64,000 bases of DNA, taken from positions 806,001 through 870,000 of the forward strand of contig VNWV01000006.1 of assembly GCA_009801085.1 (NCBI GenBank), in the 5' to 3' direction. The stretch is from Lasiodiplodia sp. COLG20. Taxonomy: Eukaryota > Ascomycota > Dothideomycetes > Botryosphaeriales > Botryosphaeriaceae. The notes beneath the pieces were generated by a model. It was not told where the DNA came from. It was given only the letters and a program-made list of their open reading frames with translations, and did not search any database. Numbering within the stretch: the first letter of the stretch is position 1; every line of letters begins with the position of its first letter. The position numbers were made by a program, and so were the translations under genes. This document shows positions 46,949 through 60,046 of this stretch, one piece after another.

Positions 46949-49900
46949 TCAGTTCATGTCCATCATGTCGACGTCCTGCTCGGGGTTGAGAACATAGTCC
47001 GCAGGCCCCCAGTTGCCTTCGTAGATGGTGGCACCGGCGCGTCTGCGCCTGTAAACCCATTGGACGCCGTCGAGGTGGTAGATCTGATCGATGATCGGGC
47101 GCATGTGTGGATCGGGGGAAATCATCCATTGGACGACCCTGTCCAAGGCACCTTCGTCTTCGGGATCTACCATGAACTGAGGGGGCTCGACGAGAGTGTC
47201 GGTGAGGTACCTCCTGGGCGAGAGTTTGCGAAGCGCCTGGGAGGTCTCGTCGTCGTGATCGGAGCCGAAGAGAGGCTCGTGGGACGGGGCCACGACGACC
47301 TCCTCGTCGAGGATGGGGTCGCCGGACTCGTCCCGCTCCAGCGTGGTATCCGAGCTGAAGGTGAGGCTGGGAAGATCGCTCAGGTCGCCGTTCCGGAGAC
47401 GCTGCCACGAAGCACCGTTGTCGGGCAGGATGATGTTGCCCGCAATCTCAACCATGATCATGCCGAGCGCGAAGACGTCGGCGGGCTTGTCGAACTGACC
47501 GCGGAGGATCTCAGGTCCGATGTACTCGCGATCGCCCTCGCCATCGATGCCGTCCGGCGCCGGCCACGTGCTCGCAAGGCCGAAATCGCCAATTTTCAGC
47601 ACGCCTTCCCAGTCTATGAAGACGTTGGCCGGCTTGAGATCGAGGTGGATAAAGCCAGAGTCATGGATGTGCTTGACGCCCTGAAAATTCAAATCAGTAT
47701 AGTCTGTTCTCGCGGCGCGAGGACTTCTACTTAAGAACTTACCGATGAAAGCTCCAGCAAAATCTTCCAGATTCTGAAGTCGTCCAGCCGGGCCTTGTCG
47801 CCGGTCTCGCTCAGGAAGGTCTTGAGGTTTCCATTTTCGCAGTACTCCGTCTGGATGTAGAGGTGCTGGTTCGCCTCCCAGCAGTTGGTGAACTCGATGA
47901 TGTGCTCGTTGCCGCGCAGGGACTTGAGGATCTCCACTTCCAACATCTTCCGGTCCCTATCTCTCGGGCCTGTGAAGGGCTTCTTCGACTTTTTGACAAC
48001 CCACCGCTTGGTGAGCGAATTCGACGACGGAGACTGAGTCATCGAATCGTGCGCGGACTGGTCGACGAGGAAGACCTGGGAGAATTCGCCATCACCCGGA
48101 AGGAGCTTGACGTTCTGGAAACAGGCCGTGAGGCTGGTGTCGACGTCGTTCTTGGTGAGGCCGGTGATCGGCGCCACGGGCTGAGCGTTGCCGAAGACGA
48201 AGACCTGGTCCCTGGATGTGGTCGGAGTGGCCGGAGGGAAGGCCAGCCCGCCGTTGATGCTGGCGTAGAACGGAACCGAGCCTCTGCGATTGGCCTGGCC
48301 TGAGATGGAGAGCCGGCTGGCGTCCGGCGGGGTGTAGCTCCCTTGCGGAGTGTGAGGCGACTTTGATCGGTCAAGGGTGGGAGTAGGAGCGACTGAAGAG
48401 GTCATTTGCTCAGCACCATCCGCAGGCGATGGAGTGGAAAGAGATTTGAGAGAGTGGCTCAAGAGCGGCGACGTGCAGGATGGGATCGATGTCCGCCTGC
48501 CGAAAGGAGAAGACGCATCGATGTCTTGAGAGTTCCGGAACGGGTTCGGAGAGCGCTCGAAGAGGCCCTTCTTGGTGCCCGCACCGGCCTCGGCAGACCC
48601 ACGCGGGAAAGACTTACTCTTGGAGAACTTCGGAGAGGGAATCTCTTCGGGGGTGGGTGGAGCGAACGTGTCCGGGCCCACCGAGGCTCGCCGGCCGAAC
48701 AGGTTGCTCCTCAAGCTGTTGTTCTTGGAGTTCCTGCCGCTGTTCTGCTTGGTGGGGGTGGGAGGGAATTCGTCGTTATCCCCGGTGCCCGAGGGCGACT
48801 GCAGGTTGTCGTCGCCGTCGACGCTCACGAAGCTGCTCCTGCGTTCGAGGTCGGGCTTCTGGCACCGGGAGCCGAAGATGCTGACGTTCTGACCGAACGA
48901 GAGGGGCGTCGGCTTTACCGCGTGGGAGCTGACCGGCGTGGACGGCGTGCCAAATTCCGGCCGGGACATGGTCGACTTGCCGAACGTGCTCCGCTGGAAC
49001 GGTGTCGAGCTCGCGAGGGGCGGCGGAAAAGACACCCTCTTCGACGGCGTGTCGGGCATGGTGTAGTTCTCAGCGCCTCCGGCCGCGGGCGCCTCCACGT
49101 TGCGGTTCTTCTTGGAGATGAGGCCGGTCGACATGAAGGCAGACGGTAGAGGCCTGGCCATTCTGAAGTGGTCGGGAGTGGCAAAGGAGGAGTCGGACGG
49201 CGCGTACGCCGCCCGGCCAGCCGGGCGGGCGGCACCGATGGGAAGAGATCGGGAGAAGCTGATCGGAGGCCTCGACATTTCAGCGATCGTCTGGCGCTGA
49301 GGGACCGGCGCCGGCGGGGGCATGTGGGAGGGAGAAGCGTCATCGTCGCTGAGGCTTGAACACGAAGAAGAAGGAGTAAGGGCGTTTGACAGAGGATGTG
49401 GCTGGTGGGTGATGGCTGGGCCCGAGACCGAACGCTTTTGAAAATGGGATGCGCCGAACTTGGCGTTCTTACGGAAGGGTGATTCGGCCGGCGATGGGCT
49501 CATGACGACGCCGCTGTCGAGGGAAATACGAGGTTTGGACTTGGGCGCGGCCGGGCTCGCGGATAGAAATTCGTGTCCCTCGAAGAGGCGCGAACGTCCG
49601 CTGGCGGTGCTGTACCGGTTGAGCGTCGACCGTCTGAGTGATTGCTTCCTGATTGGGGAGGCGCGCCGCGGTCCGAGCGGGGAAGAGGATGCCGGCGTGA
49701 ACGAGTAGTTCGTCATTTCCCTTTCGTGGTGGTCGTTGCTTCCGCGCTCCTCGGCCTGGGCGGAGAGCGAGAAGCCGTCAACGTCGTCGAATGGTCCACC
49801 GTGCAGGCTCCTCCTCTTCGCCACAGGACTACCGAGGCTAGCCTGGTCGAGGTTCATGATGCCGTCGCTCCGCTTCAGCGGGCTCGACTTTGCTAGTTGG

Positions 49901-50493
49901 AGACACCTCGCGACGGAGTCACTGGCCTCGGCCTTTGGCTTGGCAAACTCAAACTTGATCGGGTCGTCCTTGAACTCGAGGCGGGCGCTCGACGCCTTGG
50001 ATTCCGTGTCGGACTTGGGGTCCTCGGTGTCCTCGTCCATGTTGTCCTCCTCTGCGGTGCTACGGCGTCTCGACGTGGGTGACTTATTGGCCTGGTTCAA
50101 GGTGTCGCTGAGGACTCTGCGCGGCGTTGGTCGTTTGCGAGGCGAAGTGCGGAGGGGCCCAAGGCGGCGGAAGGCAGACTTCTTCTTTGTTGTTGTGGCG
50201 GCGGGAGTGTCCTGCAGAGGGGAGAATGGGAAGAGTTCCTGAACATGTTGGTCCTTGGACTTGGGGCTGCAGACTCTCGCCAGAGCCAGGGGGGACAGCG
50301 GGGACTTGGGGGAGCCGGACGGCGAGTTGTTGTGCAGGGTGAACCGGGAAGCCTTGGAGGGGGAGCGCGAGAGTGAACGCCTGATCTGCTTGATGGATGG
50401 AAAGCCGTCGACGCGGTACGAATGCGGGTGGGTGGGTGAGTGGAGGTGCAGAGTTCCGCCGACCTCGCGATGTGGGGAGTAGGCGAAGTCCAT
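46949..50493 (-). CDS. SWE1: Wee1/Swe1-type mitotic inhibitor kinase
   Basis: Exon 1 is 50493-47743 and exon 2 47680-46949, with a 62 bp intron, giving 1160 residues. The first 780 or so residues are Ser/Pro-rich, with many minimal CDK sites (SPxK/R). The kinase domain has the glycine loop GDGEFSQVFLV, WVVKKSKKPF (catalytic Lys region), EYCENGNLKTFL, HLDLKPANVFI (about 929, with HLD instead of HRD as in Wee1), KIGDFGLAS and GDREYIGPEIL. Members phosphorylate the inhibitory Tyr of cyclin-dependent kinase and delay mitosis, in nucleus and bud neck or septum. The C-terminal end is acidic and Met-rich (DVDMMDMN). The intron falls just before GVKHIHDSGF. Confidence 0.94.
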
Positions 50494-53400
50494 GCTTGCG
50501 GAAGAACTGCGGTCAGTCGCGACGATACCACCGATACGCGTCGCGCGTCCTCGCGATGACGACAGCCGTCAAACTCCTGACAGAGGCGCTGAAGATGGCG
50601 ATTCCCGGGCTGGAGTCGCAAATTAGGTGGCAGGCGGCCTTTGCGATGGATGTCGCATATGAGTGTGTCCAGGAGGCGGCGGGGCAATCGCGATGGCAGG
50701 CAGTTAAGGCGAGTGCCGCGCGCTTGCGAGCCTGCGGCTAGGAATGTAGGTGGTGTTTACGTTCAACAGAGTCGATTCTGGATGCGCGATAGTCGAATTC
50801 CTTCCCCTTCGCTCGAACCTGGCTACACCGCCCGTCTCAGCGCCATCCAACGCTCAACGTGCGCGGGCCGGAATACGCGGGCGGAAGCGTGTCAATCGGG
50901 CGGGGATAGGGTCCTCAGCTGGGGCGAGGCGTGTTTTTGGGCGGCGACTCGAGGATGGTGACGTGCGGAGCGCGTGGAATGCGGTGCGACCGAGTAAACA
51001 ATAGGCGCGTCACAGCGTGCGACCGCAGCGGGCGCGTCGGAGGGGAGCGGAGAGAGGATGCGGCGGGTTTCGTCGGACAAAGAATGCGGACAGGGCGAGG
51101 TGGAGCAGTCGTCCGGGCGGGAGCGCCTGAGCTGAGTGCGCGCGCGCAGGCGGTGGTGGTGGTGGCCGACAAGCGCTCGATCGCTAGGGTGAGGGAAAGA
51201 CGGGAGTGCGGCGGGCCCAGCGCGCGTGTCTTTGGATCGCGTCGTTTGCTGGCAAGCGTCCTCGCTTCCGGATCCCTGACCGAAAGCCACAACCCCCTGA
51301 CTCCTCGTGATCCGCTGCTGCACGGGGCGCTTTGGTCTCCGCCGACGACAGCGGCGAACCGTGCGGGAAGTGCGTCTGGCGATGCGACACGGCGACTCCT
51401 GAGGTGCAGGCTGCGTCGAGCGATTGCGCAGGTGCTGCGGACGAGCGTCAGCACCAGCCGCTCTGCCCGCCACTTCTTGCCAGCCATCTAGCCTTGCGCG
51501 CTCGCCGCCGACCAGGTCAGCTCCGTGTTTTTGTTTGTTTACCATCGCGCCCTTCCCTTTCGGGCAGATCTGCCTCCGGCTTCCCCAGCGCATTGCCCAC
51601 CCGCCCCTTCGTCATCATTCATCGCCGGCCAGGATGGCCCCTCTGCCGCGCGCGCGCCGGAGCACGCGTCGCGCACCCGCAAATTGCTGCACGGTGCCTA
51701 TTGTTCATGGTATCATCAGCCAGCGCCTTCGGGCGCCATAGCCGTTAGGTGGCTCGCAGCCTGCCCCGGCCGCCGCACGCGCAGCCTGACGGGCGGCAGT
51801 ACCCAGCCCGCCCTGTCCAACAGGGGGCATTGTTCCGAGCACTTGCATTCTTCGCATGCCGATAATGGCATTATCTCCTCCTTCATAATGCAATTCTGCA
51901 TTGCGATGTCTGCGCCGCCCAATCAGCCCGCCCTCCTCCCGCTACGGCGCGCGGCTGATCATCCCACCATTTTTCGAATGTCTGGAGACGTCAACTTCTG
52001 GACGTTGGGCTGCGTTGGCCGCGGAATCATGAGCAGGGAACCCATTGCGGCACGTAAGCTCAGCTGGGCCCTGCATACTCGGCCTGCCACGTTCGCCAGA
52101 TAGGCGCAGCCAATCCCGCTGCTGTGCGACGGCCCGGAATAGAGTCGGCCTCCCTCGCTGCAGTGGTAAGCAAGCGGGGCTGCGCAGGCGGCTGGTGATG
52201 TGTTGGCAGACGTGGGGATTCTCCCAGCTCTCCAGCGCTCGGTCAACGAGCACATGTCATTGACGAGCACAGGTCAATGACGAACACAGGACCACGACGA
52301 GCACAATCGACTGCCTCGAGCGAGGCCGCCCAGCCTGAAAGTCACACGGAGCCCCGCTGAGGCCCTTTGGGCACAATGGCACAGAACGACGATCACGCAC
52401 TCACGCCGCGTTGCGGTTGGCAACGCCGTGCAGCAGACCAATGATTTCCCGGCCCATGCTGTGCGTCAACTGCGGCGTTGAACGTTACGCGGTGGCGCAG
52501 GACCAGCCACACGTTGGAGGTGGCGGGTAGGGCAGCGCGATCAGCAGCCAACCACGTCCCGCGTGCCTGCGTCGGGACGGCAAGCAGCAGTCGAATAGGC
52601 ACAAACAAGGGGCGCCAGGGTCCTCGCGATCTTTGGAACCTCCGAAACCCCCTCCTTTTGCCATGCATATCGAGCATTCTTGAAGTCAGTGTTTCAGTAG
52701 CTGCAGCGTGGGATCTTCAGCGCCAAATAGCCCTACCGGGACAATTGGCGGCGCTAATCTTTGTCGTGGCAGCGCGCTGGCCCGACCTCAGGACCTCCTC
52801 CAGGCTCGCGCGTCCAAACCAACACAGCCGTGGCCGGTGGGACCTCTGAAGGACCAAAGTGCCCGACGGCGCCTGAAGACTGGCCGCGTGATGGCAGGGA
52901 TACCGGCGCCCGAGGTGCTGCGCGCGCGCTTCCTTGGAATGCCGGCGACGGCTCGCAGATAGGACTATTTGCAGATAGCGACGCATTCTGACGGAAGCAT
53001 CATGCCTTTTCCCCGCAGCCCGGAGGTGGGACCTGCGACGACGCCGGCATGCGGATGCGGGTTGCGCATGGCGCTATGCCAGACTAAGGCGCAACGACAG
53101 CTCGGCCTACGCCGCAGACGCGCAGCGCATTGCAGAAAGCATCGATTCGAAGATACAGACACCGTGCACAGGTCACAAATGGCCGTCGTTTGGGCCGCGG
53201 TGGACGATCGACGATCGGACGACGACGAGGCTGGAGCAGCATGTTTTGACGCTTCCCAAAAGGGAATGTTGTGATGTTCGCCACGGACCCACAGCAGCTC
53301 ACGTCAATGCAGCATCATGAACCGCTGCAGGCTGCCAAGGTGAGGCAACTTCGACCGCTCGCAGCCCTGGAAACGACTTCATGCGCACGACTGACCGCCA

Positions 53401-54119
53401 ATTCGCATCCCTCGGCCGTCGCGCAGGGTTCTCACATGGTGAAAAAAATTCGACAGCTGCGCTGTTCCTGAGGCTGCAAGGCCGCGCTAACGGGTGGGTT
53501 CTACGGCTGGTGATCGCAGGATCATCCTTGAGCCCCGCCGGCACCACGGATGTGCAGAGGCGAAAAACGACGGCAGCCGCCCGAGGAGATCACCAGCCCA
53601 TCAATCCAGGCCGAACGGGCGCCAGGCCTGCAAGCGCACTCACTTTGCTCACCGCCAGCCGCCTTGTTATCGCGAGGAGCACTCGCCTTGCGGACGCGTC
53701 GAGGCGAACGCTGCCACACCAGTGGAGCTCACGCCCCACCGCCCACGTTCAGACGCTCGGTCGTCCGTCCGGTACCAAGAGCCGTCACAACGGATTGACA
53801 GCCCGGGTTTTGGGGCTGATGAGGCGCCCGGCGCCGTTCGGCTGCCGTCGATACTGCAACACAAACACAAGCAAGATAACCGACCTCTGGCGGTTCACGT
53901 CCGGCCTGAGCGTTTCTCGTCCAACCGATCCCGGATGTGCAGGGATTCCTGATGGAAAACAAAAGGCTAATATTCTCAACATTCCATGTCGAAAAGGTAT
54001 CGCTGCCGTCCAGTCCACGCCACTTCTACGCCACCATCCTTGCTTCCTTCGCTGCCAGCTCACCATCACCGCCGCTTACCCCGCTTCCAGACGGAATATC
54101 CCAATGCGAACCACGCCAA
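50494..54119. other. 3.6 kb GC-rich gene-free spacer
   Basis: Many overlapping frames exist on both strands because stop codons are rare in GC-rich sequence, but none has family motifs, biased codon use or splice-supported continuity. The first 0.5-1 kb is likely the SWE1 promoter and leader; the rest is unexplained. Confidence 0.5.
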
Positions 54120-55682
54120 TCAGTACTTGGGCTTGAACGGCATCGTCGACAGTTGCTGGCCGGCGTTGCCTTTGATGCCGAAGAGTTTGTAGATCCAGTT
54201 CATGATGATGAAGAACGACTCTGGTTCGCCCATGTGCTTGATGCCCGGAACGAATCTGTCACGCGGATCAGCGCATGATTGTTTTAGCTGCACCTCAGAA
54301 AACGCACCTTGCCTCCTTCGGGGGGCCATGCTGGAGAGCGACGTAGTAGTCGTCGATCGGGAAGATTTCGTCGTGTGTACCCTACACTTCGTCAGACGTC
54401 GAGAGTAGCAGAGAATCCGGCGAGTTGGTCTTACGTTCACCAGCAACAGGCGAGTGCAGTCGGGCTTATCCAGCGTTCCGTCGTTCAAGAGCGAGTATTT
54501 GTGGGCTTCTTTCTTGAACTTTTCCACGTCATCCCCGTAGCCAAACTTGTAAGCCAACGAGTTCGCCTCGCTATTGGTTGTCAGTCGTCACCCTGTGCTC
54601 CTCTCCGCAACGGGACGCGCTTACTCAAAGGGGTACTCGAGATGGTTCACTTCATCCAGCCACTCCTTGTCGAACATGTGGTGACAGCCACCGCCGAGAG
54701 AGACGATTCCTGCGACGCGATGAGGGTGAGTGTACGCCAGCCTGATGGCGTAGAAGCCGCCGGTGGAAAAGGCCCAGATGGCGACTCTGTCGTGGTCCAC
54801 GGCCTCCTGCTCGTCGAGCCAGTCCAGCAAGCTCGACCACTGCCTGTCTGGGCTTTCGGGGTCCTCCTTGAGGGCGGGCGAATCGGCGGTGCCGGGAATC
54901 TCGACGACGACGGTACCGACCCCCTGCTGGCGCCAGCCCTCCATCCACACAGCAAGCTCGGTACGGTAGCCGTCCAAACCGGTGATGATGACCACGACAG
55001 GTGCCGGCTTCTCCTTGGACGCGCCGGCGGGGAGCAGGTGATAGACGGGGATGTGGCTGCCCTCGCCCTTGACAGCGTGCCGGTGGGGAATGAGCACCTC
55101 TTGCACCGGGTGTTCGCGCAGCTGCAAGCCCTTCAGGCAGACCTTCTTGCCCTCCTCCCACGCGTACCGCTGCTTGTCGGACCGTGGCGCAGGGAAGCGC
55201 GAGATGCGCCACACAGCCGACGCCCGCAGGTAGTACTCGGATGCCTTTTCGCGCTCGCCCTTTGCCTCGGCCTCCTCGGCGATGCGCGTCAGCTTCTCGG
55301 CCTGGGGCCTGAAGACGGAGGCGTAGTCGTCCCAGTTGTATGGTTCACGCATGTTCAGCTGAAAGAAGCGTGGGTTCGTTAGTCTCTCCCAAACTCTAAA
55401 TTTTAGGGGACCATATGGCGGGAACTAATGCAAGGGTTTGGTGCTGACCTTCGTCATCTCTTCAACTATGGGCTCGAAGTCTTTTGCAGTGCCGAACATG
55501 AATGGGTACACGCCCATTTCAGCCTGGCCGTGCGTTAGTTGGAGGGTGGCAACCGTGGAATGGGAGATGCGACTGACCGGCTTCTTCCACTTCGTCTCCC
55601 ATAGCTTGGCGAAGGACTCGTGATGTGCGGCGGGAGTCTTCAACTTGTCCTGAATGAGGTACTTTCCACCCGGAGCGGCCAT
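54120..55682 (-). CDS. Ayg1-like alpha/beta hydrolase
   Basis: Exons 55682-55578, 55523-55449, 55358-54625, 54570-54435, 54381-54308 and 54255-54120 join to 419 residues. Key segments are AKLWETKWKK, MGVYPFMFGTAKDFEPI, YLRASAVWRISRFPAP, VVIITGLDGYR (oxyanion side), EIPGTADSPA, SPDRQWSSLLDWLD, nucleophile Ser in WAFSTGGFYAIR (about 258), LLLVNGTHDEIFPIDD (acid) and GIKHMG (catalytic His). This order matches Ayg1-type hydrolases, which shorten heptaketide naphthopyrones or cleave related C-C bonds. No polyketide synthase gene is visible here, so the substrate is open. Intron 55524-55577 is 54 bp without stops; removing it restores the family spacing KWKKP-AEMGVYPF. Confidence 0.9.
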
Positions 55683-57026
55683 GTTTTTGTATTTTTACTA
55701 TTATCCTTTTCGTCGCGATCCTCGTAGGAATGGTGCTCAGGCTAAGACCAAGAATTGGCGAAACACGCGGTGGCTTGGTCAACGTAGATACGAGCAGAGA
55801 GGTAAGCAAGCAAACAGTTCAGAGATGTCAGAGCCGGACGGCGTCGGTCAGCCACGCTTATATGCATTGCGGGGGAGGGGCAGCTCGCCCGTCGGCATCC
55901 TGGTATACACCGAGAAGACCGAAGGACAGCAAAAGCGTCATTGAGTTTCCCAATGAAATGCTCGCTTTACAGCTCGGCGCTCGGTGGGGAACGATGTGCG
56001 AGGACGCGGAATGGAGGGGTTGTCGGAGAACGGAGGATTGAGGCTGTGGTGTTGCGGGCGACGGTTCGGCTTACCCGAAGTTGCGTCAAACAGGGTCCCG
56101 GGAGGGGAGCCGGCACTGACGCAGCAATAAATTATCATTATTTATGCAACTTTCCCAGGAAAGCGTACGCGTATGGTAATGTTTCATGTGAATGAGCCCA
56201 GGAATAACTAACGCTCAAGACTGTTGCACACAGACTTCGACATAGCCTTATTCATATCTCATGCCTGCGCCTATGGCTACTGTTGCGCTCGTGCATCCGT
56301 AGAAGGCTTCTCACACCTCGTCCATTAATAGAATGAGGATGAAAATTGTATCTAGTTGGAGCAGTGTGATCAGTCACGCTTTCTTATGCTATGCACGGTT
56401 AGAGCAAAGCGAGATGTTCATGCTCTCCACTGGCTCATCACACCAACTCACGTCAGAGACCGGTATAAAAGCTAGAAGCGGATTCTCATCAATAGCAATA
56501 ATGTAGGTCCATCCATAAAAGGGCAGTCGTAGACTGTGAAACGGACCGTCCCGCGGTGGTCTCCGCGCAACCAGACTGTCGGGCTTGACGATCACCTGGG
56601 CCAGATGTGGCGAAGATAAAGCCTGAAGTGAGGGAGGAAGCAGCGTGCCAAAGATAAGCGTCCTTTCCTGATCACGGACACTAGAACACCGGAGGCACCA
56701 GCGAACGCGTGATGACGCACGTCAACCACAGAATCGGTTTGGCGAATGAAATAGACTTGGATCGTAAAGGGCGGGTTGTGTTGGTAATCGAACTGGTAAT
56801 CGAACTGTTACACGCCGGCGAAGCCATTTCGGAAAAGGCCTTGTGATCGAGGTAGTCGCGATTTTCATAGCATTCCACGAATCGTCGTTCACGATTTCTC
56901 AAACGGGCTCATGACGATGCCATGCTTGACATCTCTAATATGATTGAATTCCTAACCCTTTGGCGTGCCCGTGGCAACGCATCCAACTAATTCATCCCGT
57001 ATGCAGTATCGTAATCATTATCGCGC
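55683..57026. other. Intergenic
   Basis: Promoter of the hydrolase gene on the left and 3' flank of the next gene on the right. No gene or RNA recognised. Confidence 0.5.
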
Positions 57027-58220
57027 TTACTCCAATGAGAAAGGAAAGGGGAGAGGGCTGATCTCATCGGAGTTCACGTGCTCCAGTCCGCCATCGCTCT
57101 CCTTGTCCTCCTCCCAGACGACCGTCTCATGATTGTCCACCGTCTCTTCGTCCGTCAGCTTGAAGTTCTCGAGACGAGGGCAGCGATCCTTTCTCAGAGC
57201 TACCAGGTCCCCATCATGGGCAAACACGTTCTTGAGATGAGCCTCGACAAGCGCGGTCCACACGATCGCCGGAGAGCTGAAGTTGTGGCCGCCGTAGCGG
57301 ATATCGAGCAGCAGAGGGTTGGGTCCTGCAGGTCCGATCCAGGAGAAACGGATGACCTTCAGAGAGCGAGAGAAGCTGTCGAGGTAGTCGTGCAGAGTCT
57401 TGATGAAGTCCTTCTGGTTGCACCTGTTGTAACCGGGCAGAGGATTGTAAAGGTCAAGGGTGAGGGTCGTGAGACTACGCCAGAACGCTTCAGCCAGCCA
57501 GGTGGTTTCCTTGAAAGCAGCTCCACGCCAGCGGAAGTGCAGCAGACCGGTAGCGTTGATCGGAGACAGCGTGACATCATGCAGTCCGGCAGGCAGGTTA
57601 CTCTCCAGAGCGACGCGGATGGATTCCAGGATCGACTCTCCCGAGCCGAACTTGTGCCAGTCAGGCTGGCCAGGTGCGGAGATCGATAGGGTCAGGATCG
57701 ACCCGAGGGCAGCAAAGACCTGCATCCAGAGGGATTTCTTCATGGGGTCGAAGACGGAGACTCCCTCGTGGACCATCGTGAGCATTGGGTCAAGCATGTT
57801 GTCCAAATGGATGCAGAAGTTATTGCAGAAACAAGCTATGTTTTGGAGCGCACTTATGGATAGCTGTTCTTCGACGCTGTTCCACAGCCGACGGTTCATG
57901 TGCAAGGTGTCGAAGGCTTTGGCCGTAAACTCAAAGTCGTCGCCTTCAATCCAAGCCTTCATGTCCTTGTTGACGAGGCGGACGTTCAGTAGATCCTCGA
58001 CGTCAAGGTTGCTGCGAATGACATCGCCGATGCACATAGGGAGCTTCGTAGAAGGCTCGTGCTGACCACTAGACGAGCCAACGGCGAGATCAGTAGTCGT
58101 GAAAAGCATGGAGCAGCGATTTTTGGCAAGTACCGTTGCTGGCTTTTCCTGTCCGCGTTCGGCTTGAGCGACGGGCATGGCGAGCACATTCGCCAGCGTT
58201 GGTTTGGGTTTGCTAGACAT
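57027..58220 (-). CDS. Hypothetical protein with F-box-like N-terminal segment
   Basis: Single-exon frame of 397 residues from MSSKPKPTLANVLAM. The segment LPMCIGDVIRSNLDVEDLLNVRLVNKDMKAWIEG has the pattern of an F-box (hydrophobic, then DLL..RLVNK..). The rest contains LTLDLYNPLPGYNRC and LKVIRFSWIGPAG-like strands that could be irregular leucine-rich repeats. The C-terminus is acidic. F-box proteins recruit substrates to SCF ubiquitin ligases; that role is inferred from the short motif only. The upstream in-frame Met (58235) is possible, but the downstream start leaves a usual N-terminus. Confidence 0.65.
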   Translation of the reverse strand: MSSKPKPTLANVLAMPVAQAERGQEKPATVLAKNRCSMLFTTTDLAVGSSSGQHEPSTKLPMCIGDVIRSNLDVEDLLNVRLVNKDMKAWIEGDDFEFTAKAFDTLHMNRRLWNSVEEQLSISALQNIACFCNNFCIHLDNMLDPMLTMVHEGVSVFDPMKKSLWMQVFAALGSILTLSISAPGQPDWHKFGSGESILESIRVALESNLPAGLHDVTLSPINATGLLHFRWRGAAFKETTWLAEAFWRSLTTLTLDLYNPLPGYNRCNQKDFIKTLHDYLDSFSRSLKVIRFSWIGPAGPNPLLLDIRYGGHNFSSPAIVWTALVEAHLKNVFAHDGDLVALRKDRCPRLENFKLTDEETVDNHETVVWEEDKESDGGLEHVNSDEISPLPFPFSLE

Positions 58221-60046
58221 GGCGAAGAAGATCAAGTCGGCTTTTGAAGAGGTGTCGGGGCGTATGCCATGACCTGGTGCGCGTGGCGTGTAGCGTGACT
58301 GGCAACGCGTGGGCGAACGACGGCTGGGGACTTATGGTCGAGCGGCCGAGCGTCAGCGGAACAAGTCGCGTCTTTGTGGTGATGGCGCGTGGTCCAAGGT
58401 TGTTGATGTCGCAAGATGGATATGGTCACTCTACGGGAGAGCTTCGGGCTGTGCCCCAACGATACTGCGGCAACGAGCAGGCGGCAGCCTACAGGCATTG
58501 CCAAGCCTTTCGTTTCAGGCCTGCCTGATGCTGCGGCCAAGTAAATGGGTGATCGCAGTGTGCTCGGCATGCCGACAGCGCATGCGAGGCCGACCCGCGG
58601 GCCGAGACACACACTTCTTCGTACGACCACGACCACGTGCAGCAGGTGCGACAGGAAAGACAGGCAGCAGTATGAGACTCGTCTCGGCCGAGGCGTGTGT
58701 AGGAGAAAGTCGACAAGCCTGCGGGAATCGCAGATTGGTGTGAGTGCATGGAGCTCCGCACGCCGCACTCGAACTCACTCCCGCGCCTCGTCCTGGGAGT
58801 TTTGTAAAGGGCTGGCTCTCGTTCAGCGGGTGAGGATCTCGAGTCTGCGTCGTTGGGTGGAGCTGGCCAGGTGTTCGGCGGGGTGCTGTGGTCTCGTGGT
58901 GCATGGCTCTAGGAAAGGCAGCTGCCTACGATCGCTGCTTGCAATTGCTAACATCTTGCCATTTCCGTCAGTGTATGGCATTGAATTGCAGTGGTTCTGC
59001 ATACGTTACTACCTGGATTCGGTTCGCAACCCAAAACGATGGTGGTATACCTGCCTGGTGTTTGCGTGCGCTTTCCGGTTAGCACCCCTTTCTGCTCAAT
59101 GAAGCGTGACATGATAAATTCTGGCGCATCTTCATGATGGCCGGTGGTTTCTTCTTCTTCTTTTTTTTTTTTTTTTTTAAGCACTGTAGCGGGAGCGAAT
59201 GCAACTGACACGCATGGAAGCGGCGGAACGGGAAACCATGTTCTTCAAATCTAATGCAATCTCAACATGCAGCATGCAGGATCGGAGTTGCACAGCGCGG
59301 GCGGTGCTACGGGCGCCTTGACCGAACAACATCAGCAAACCGCCGCTATCAGTACCGAGCGGCGGCCGGTTGCTGGCCAAGAGCGTGCGAGTGACGTTGG
59401 AGTGGAGCCTCGCGCAGCGGGAGGAAGTCCACGGCCGGTCGCAGGAACCTTCTTCCGCCGTGAAGGTCGCAGCTGCCAGGGGAGCGCGCGTCATAACTAC
59501 AGCCCTCCTCCACGCGCCGTCGACAAATTTCCTCCTCCATCCTCCGCCCACCAGCCACTGCCAACACCACCCGCCTCTGTGAGTACCCTTCGTCCCGCAT
59601 CCCCCCGCCCGCCCTAATCATTCCGGCCACTCCCGCCCGCCCAATGGCCGCGGCGAGCCCCTCCGACCGCCCCCAATGGCTGCGTGGGGCAGCAGCGGGG
59701 TGACGGAAGCAGCTTCGAGCACTTAATCAGCTCGACTGCGTCCACTAGTGTCGACCTCTCCTCCATGCACCCGTCCCTTCAAAAGCCCCGCTGCTCGCTC
59801 CTGCTGCGACATCGCTTGTCGCGGAAGCTGTTCGGCGAGTTGCACCCGCTCAGCTGAGCTCACGCACACATCGCAAACCCTGAGATCACGCTGCTAACTC
59901 GCGCTATTTAAAGTCCCGCCTCCTCTGTCCACACCACCGCAACCCTCGAACAATCCGAGACCGGAGCGTGGGAGCCAACTCTTCTGCGCCTCTCCCGACC
60001 TACATACCCCGCACCCCGTCCCCTCCGATAACAGCAACCCGCCACA
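58221..60046. other. Intergenic; promoter and leader of hexokinase
   Basis: No gene was recognised. A TTC/T-rich tract lies at 59147-59179. The last 300 bp before 60047 are C/T-rich, a common leader feature of strongly expressed fungal genes. Confidence 0.5.

Noticed and set aside
50892..51593. Overlapping long frames on both strands in the GC-rich spacer
   Set aside because: No motif, no splice-supported continuation, and both strands are equally open, as expected from high GC.
54309..55382. 357-codon plus-strand ORF
   Set aside because: Antisense of the Ayg1-like hydrolase, which has a complete catalytic triad region and exon chain.
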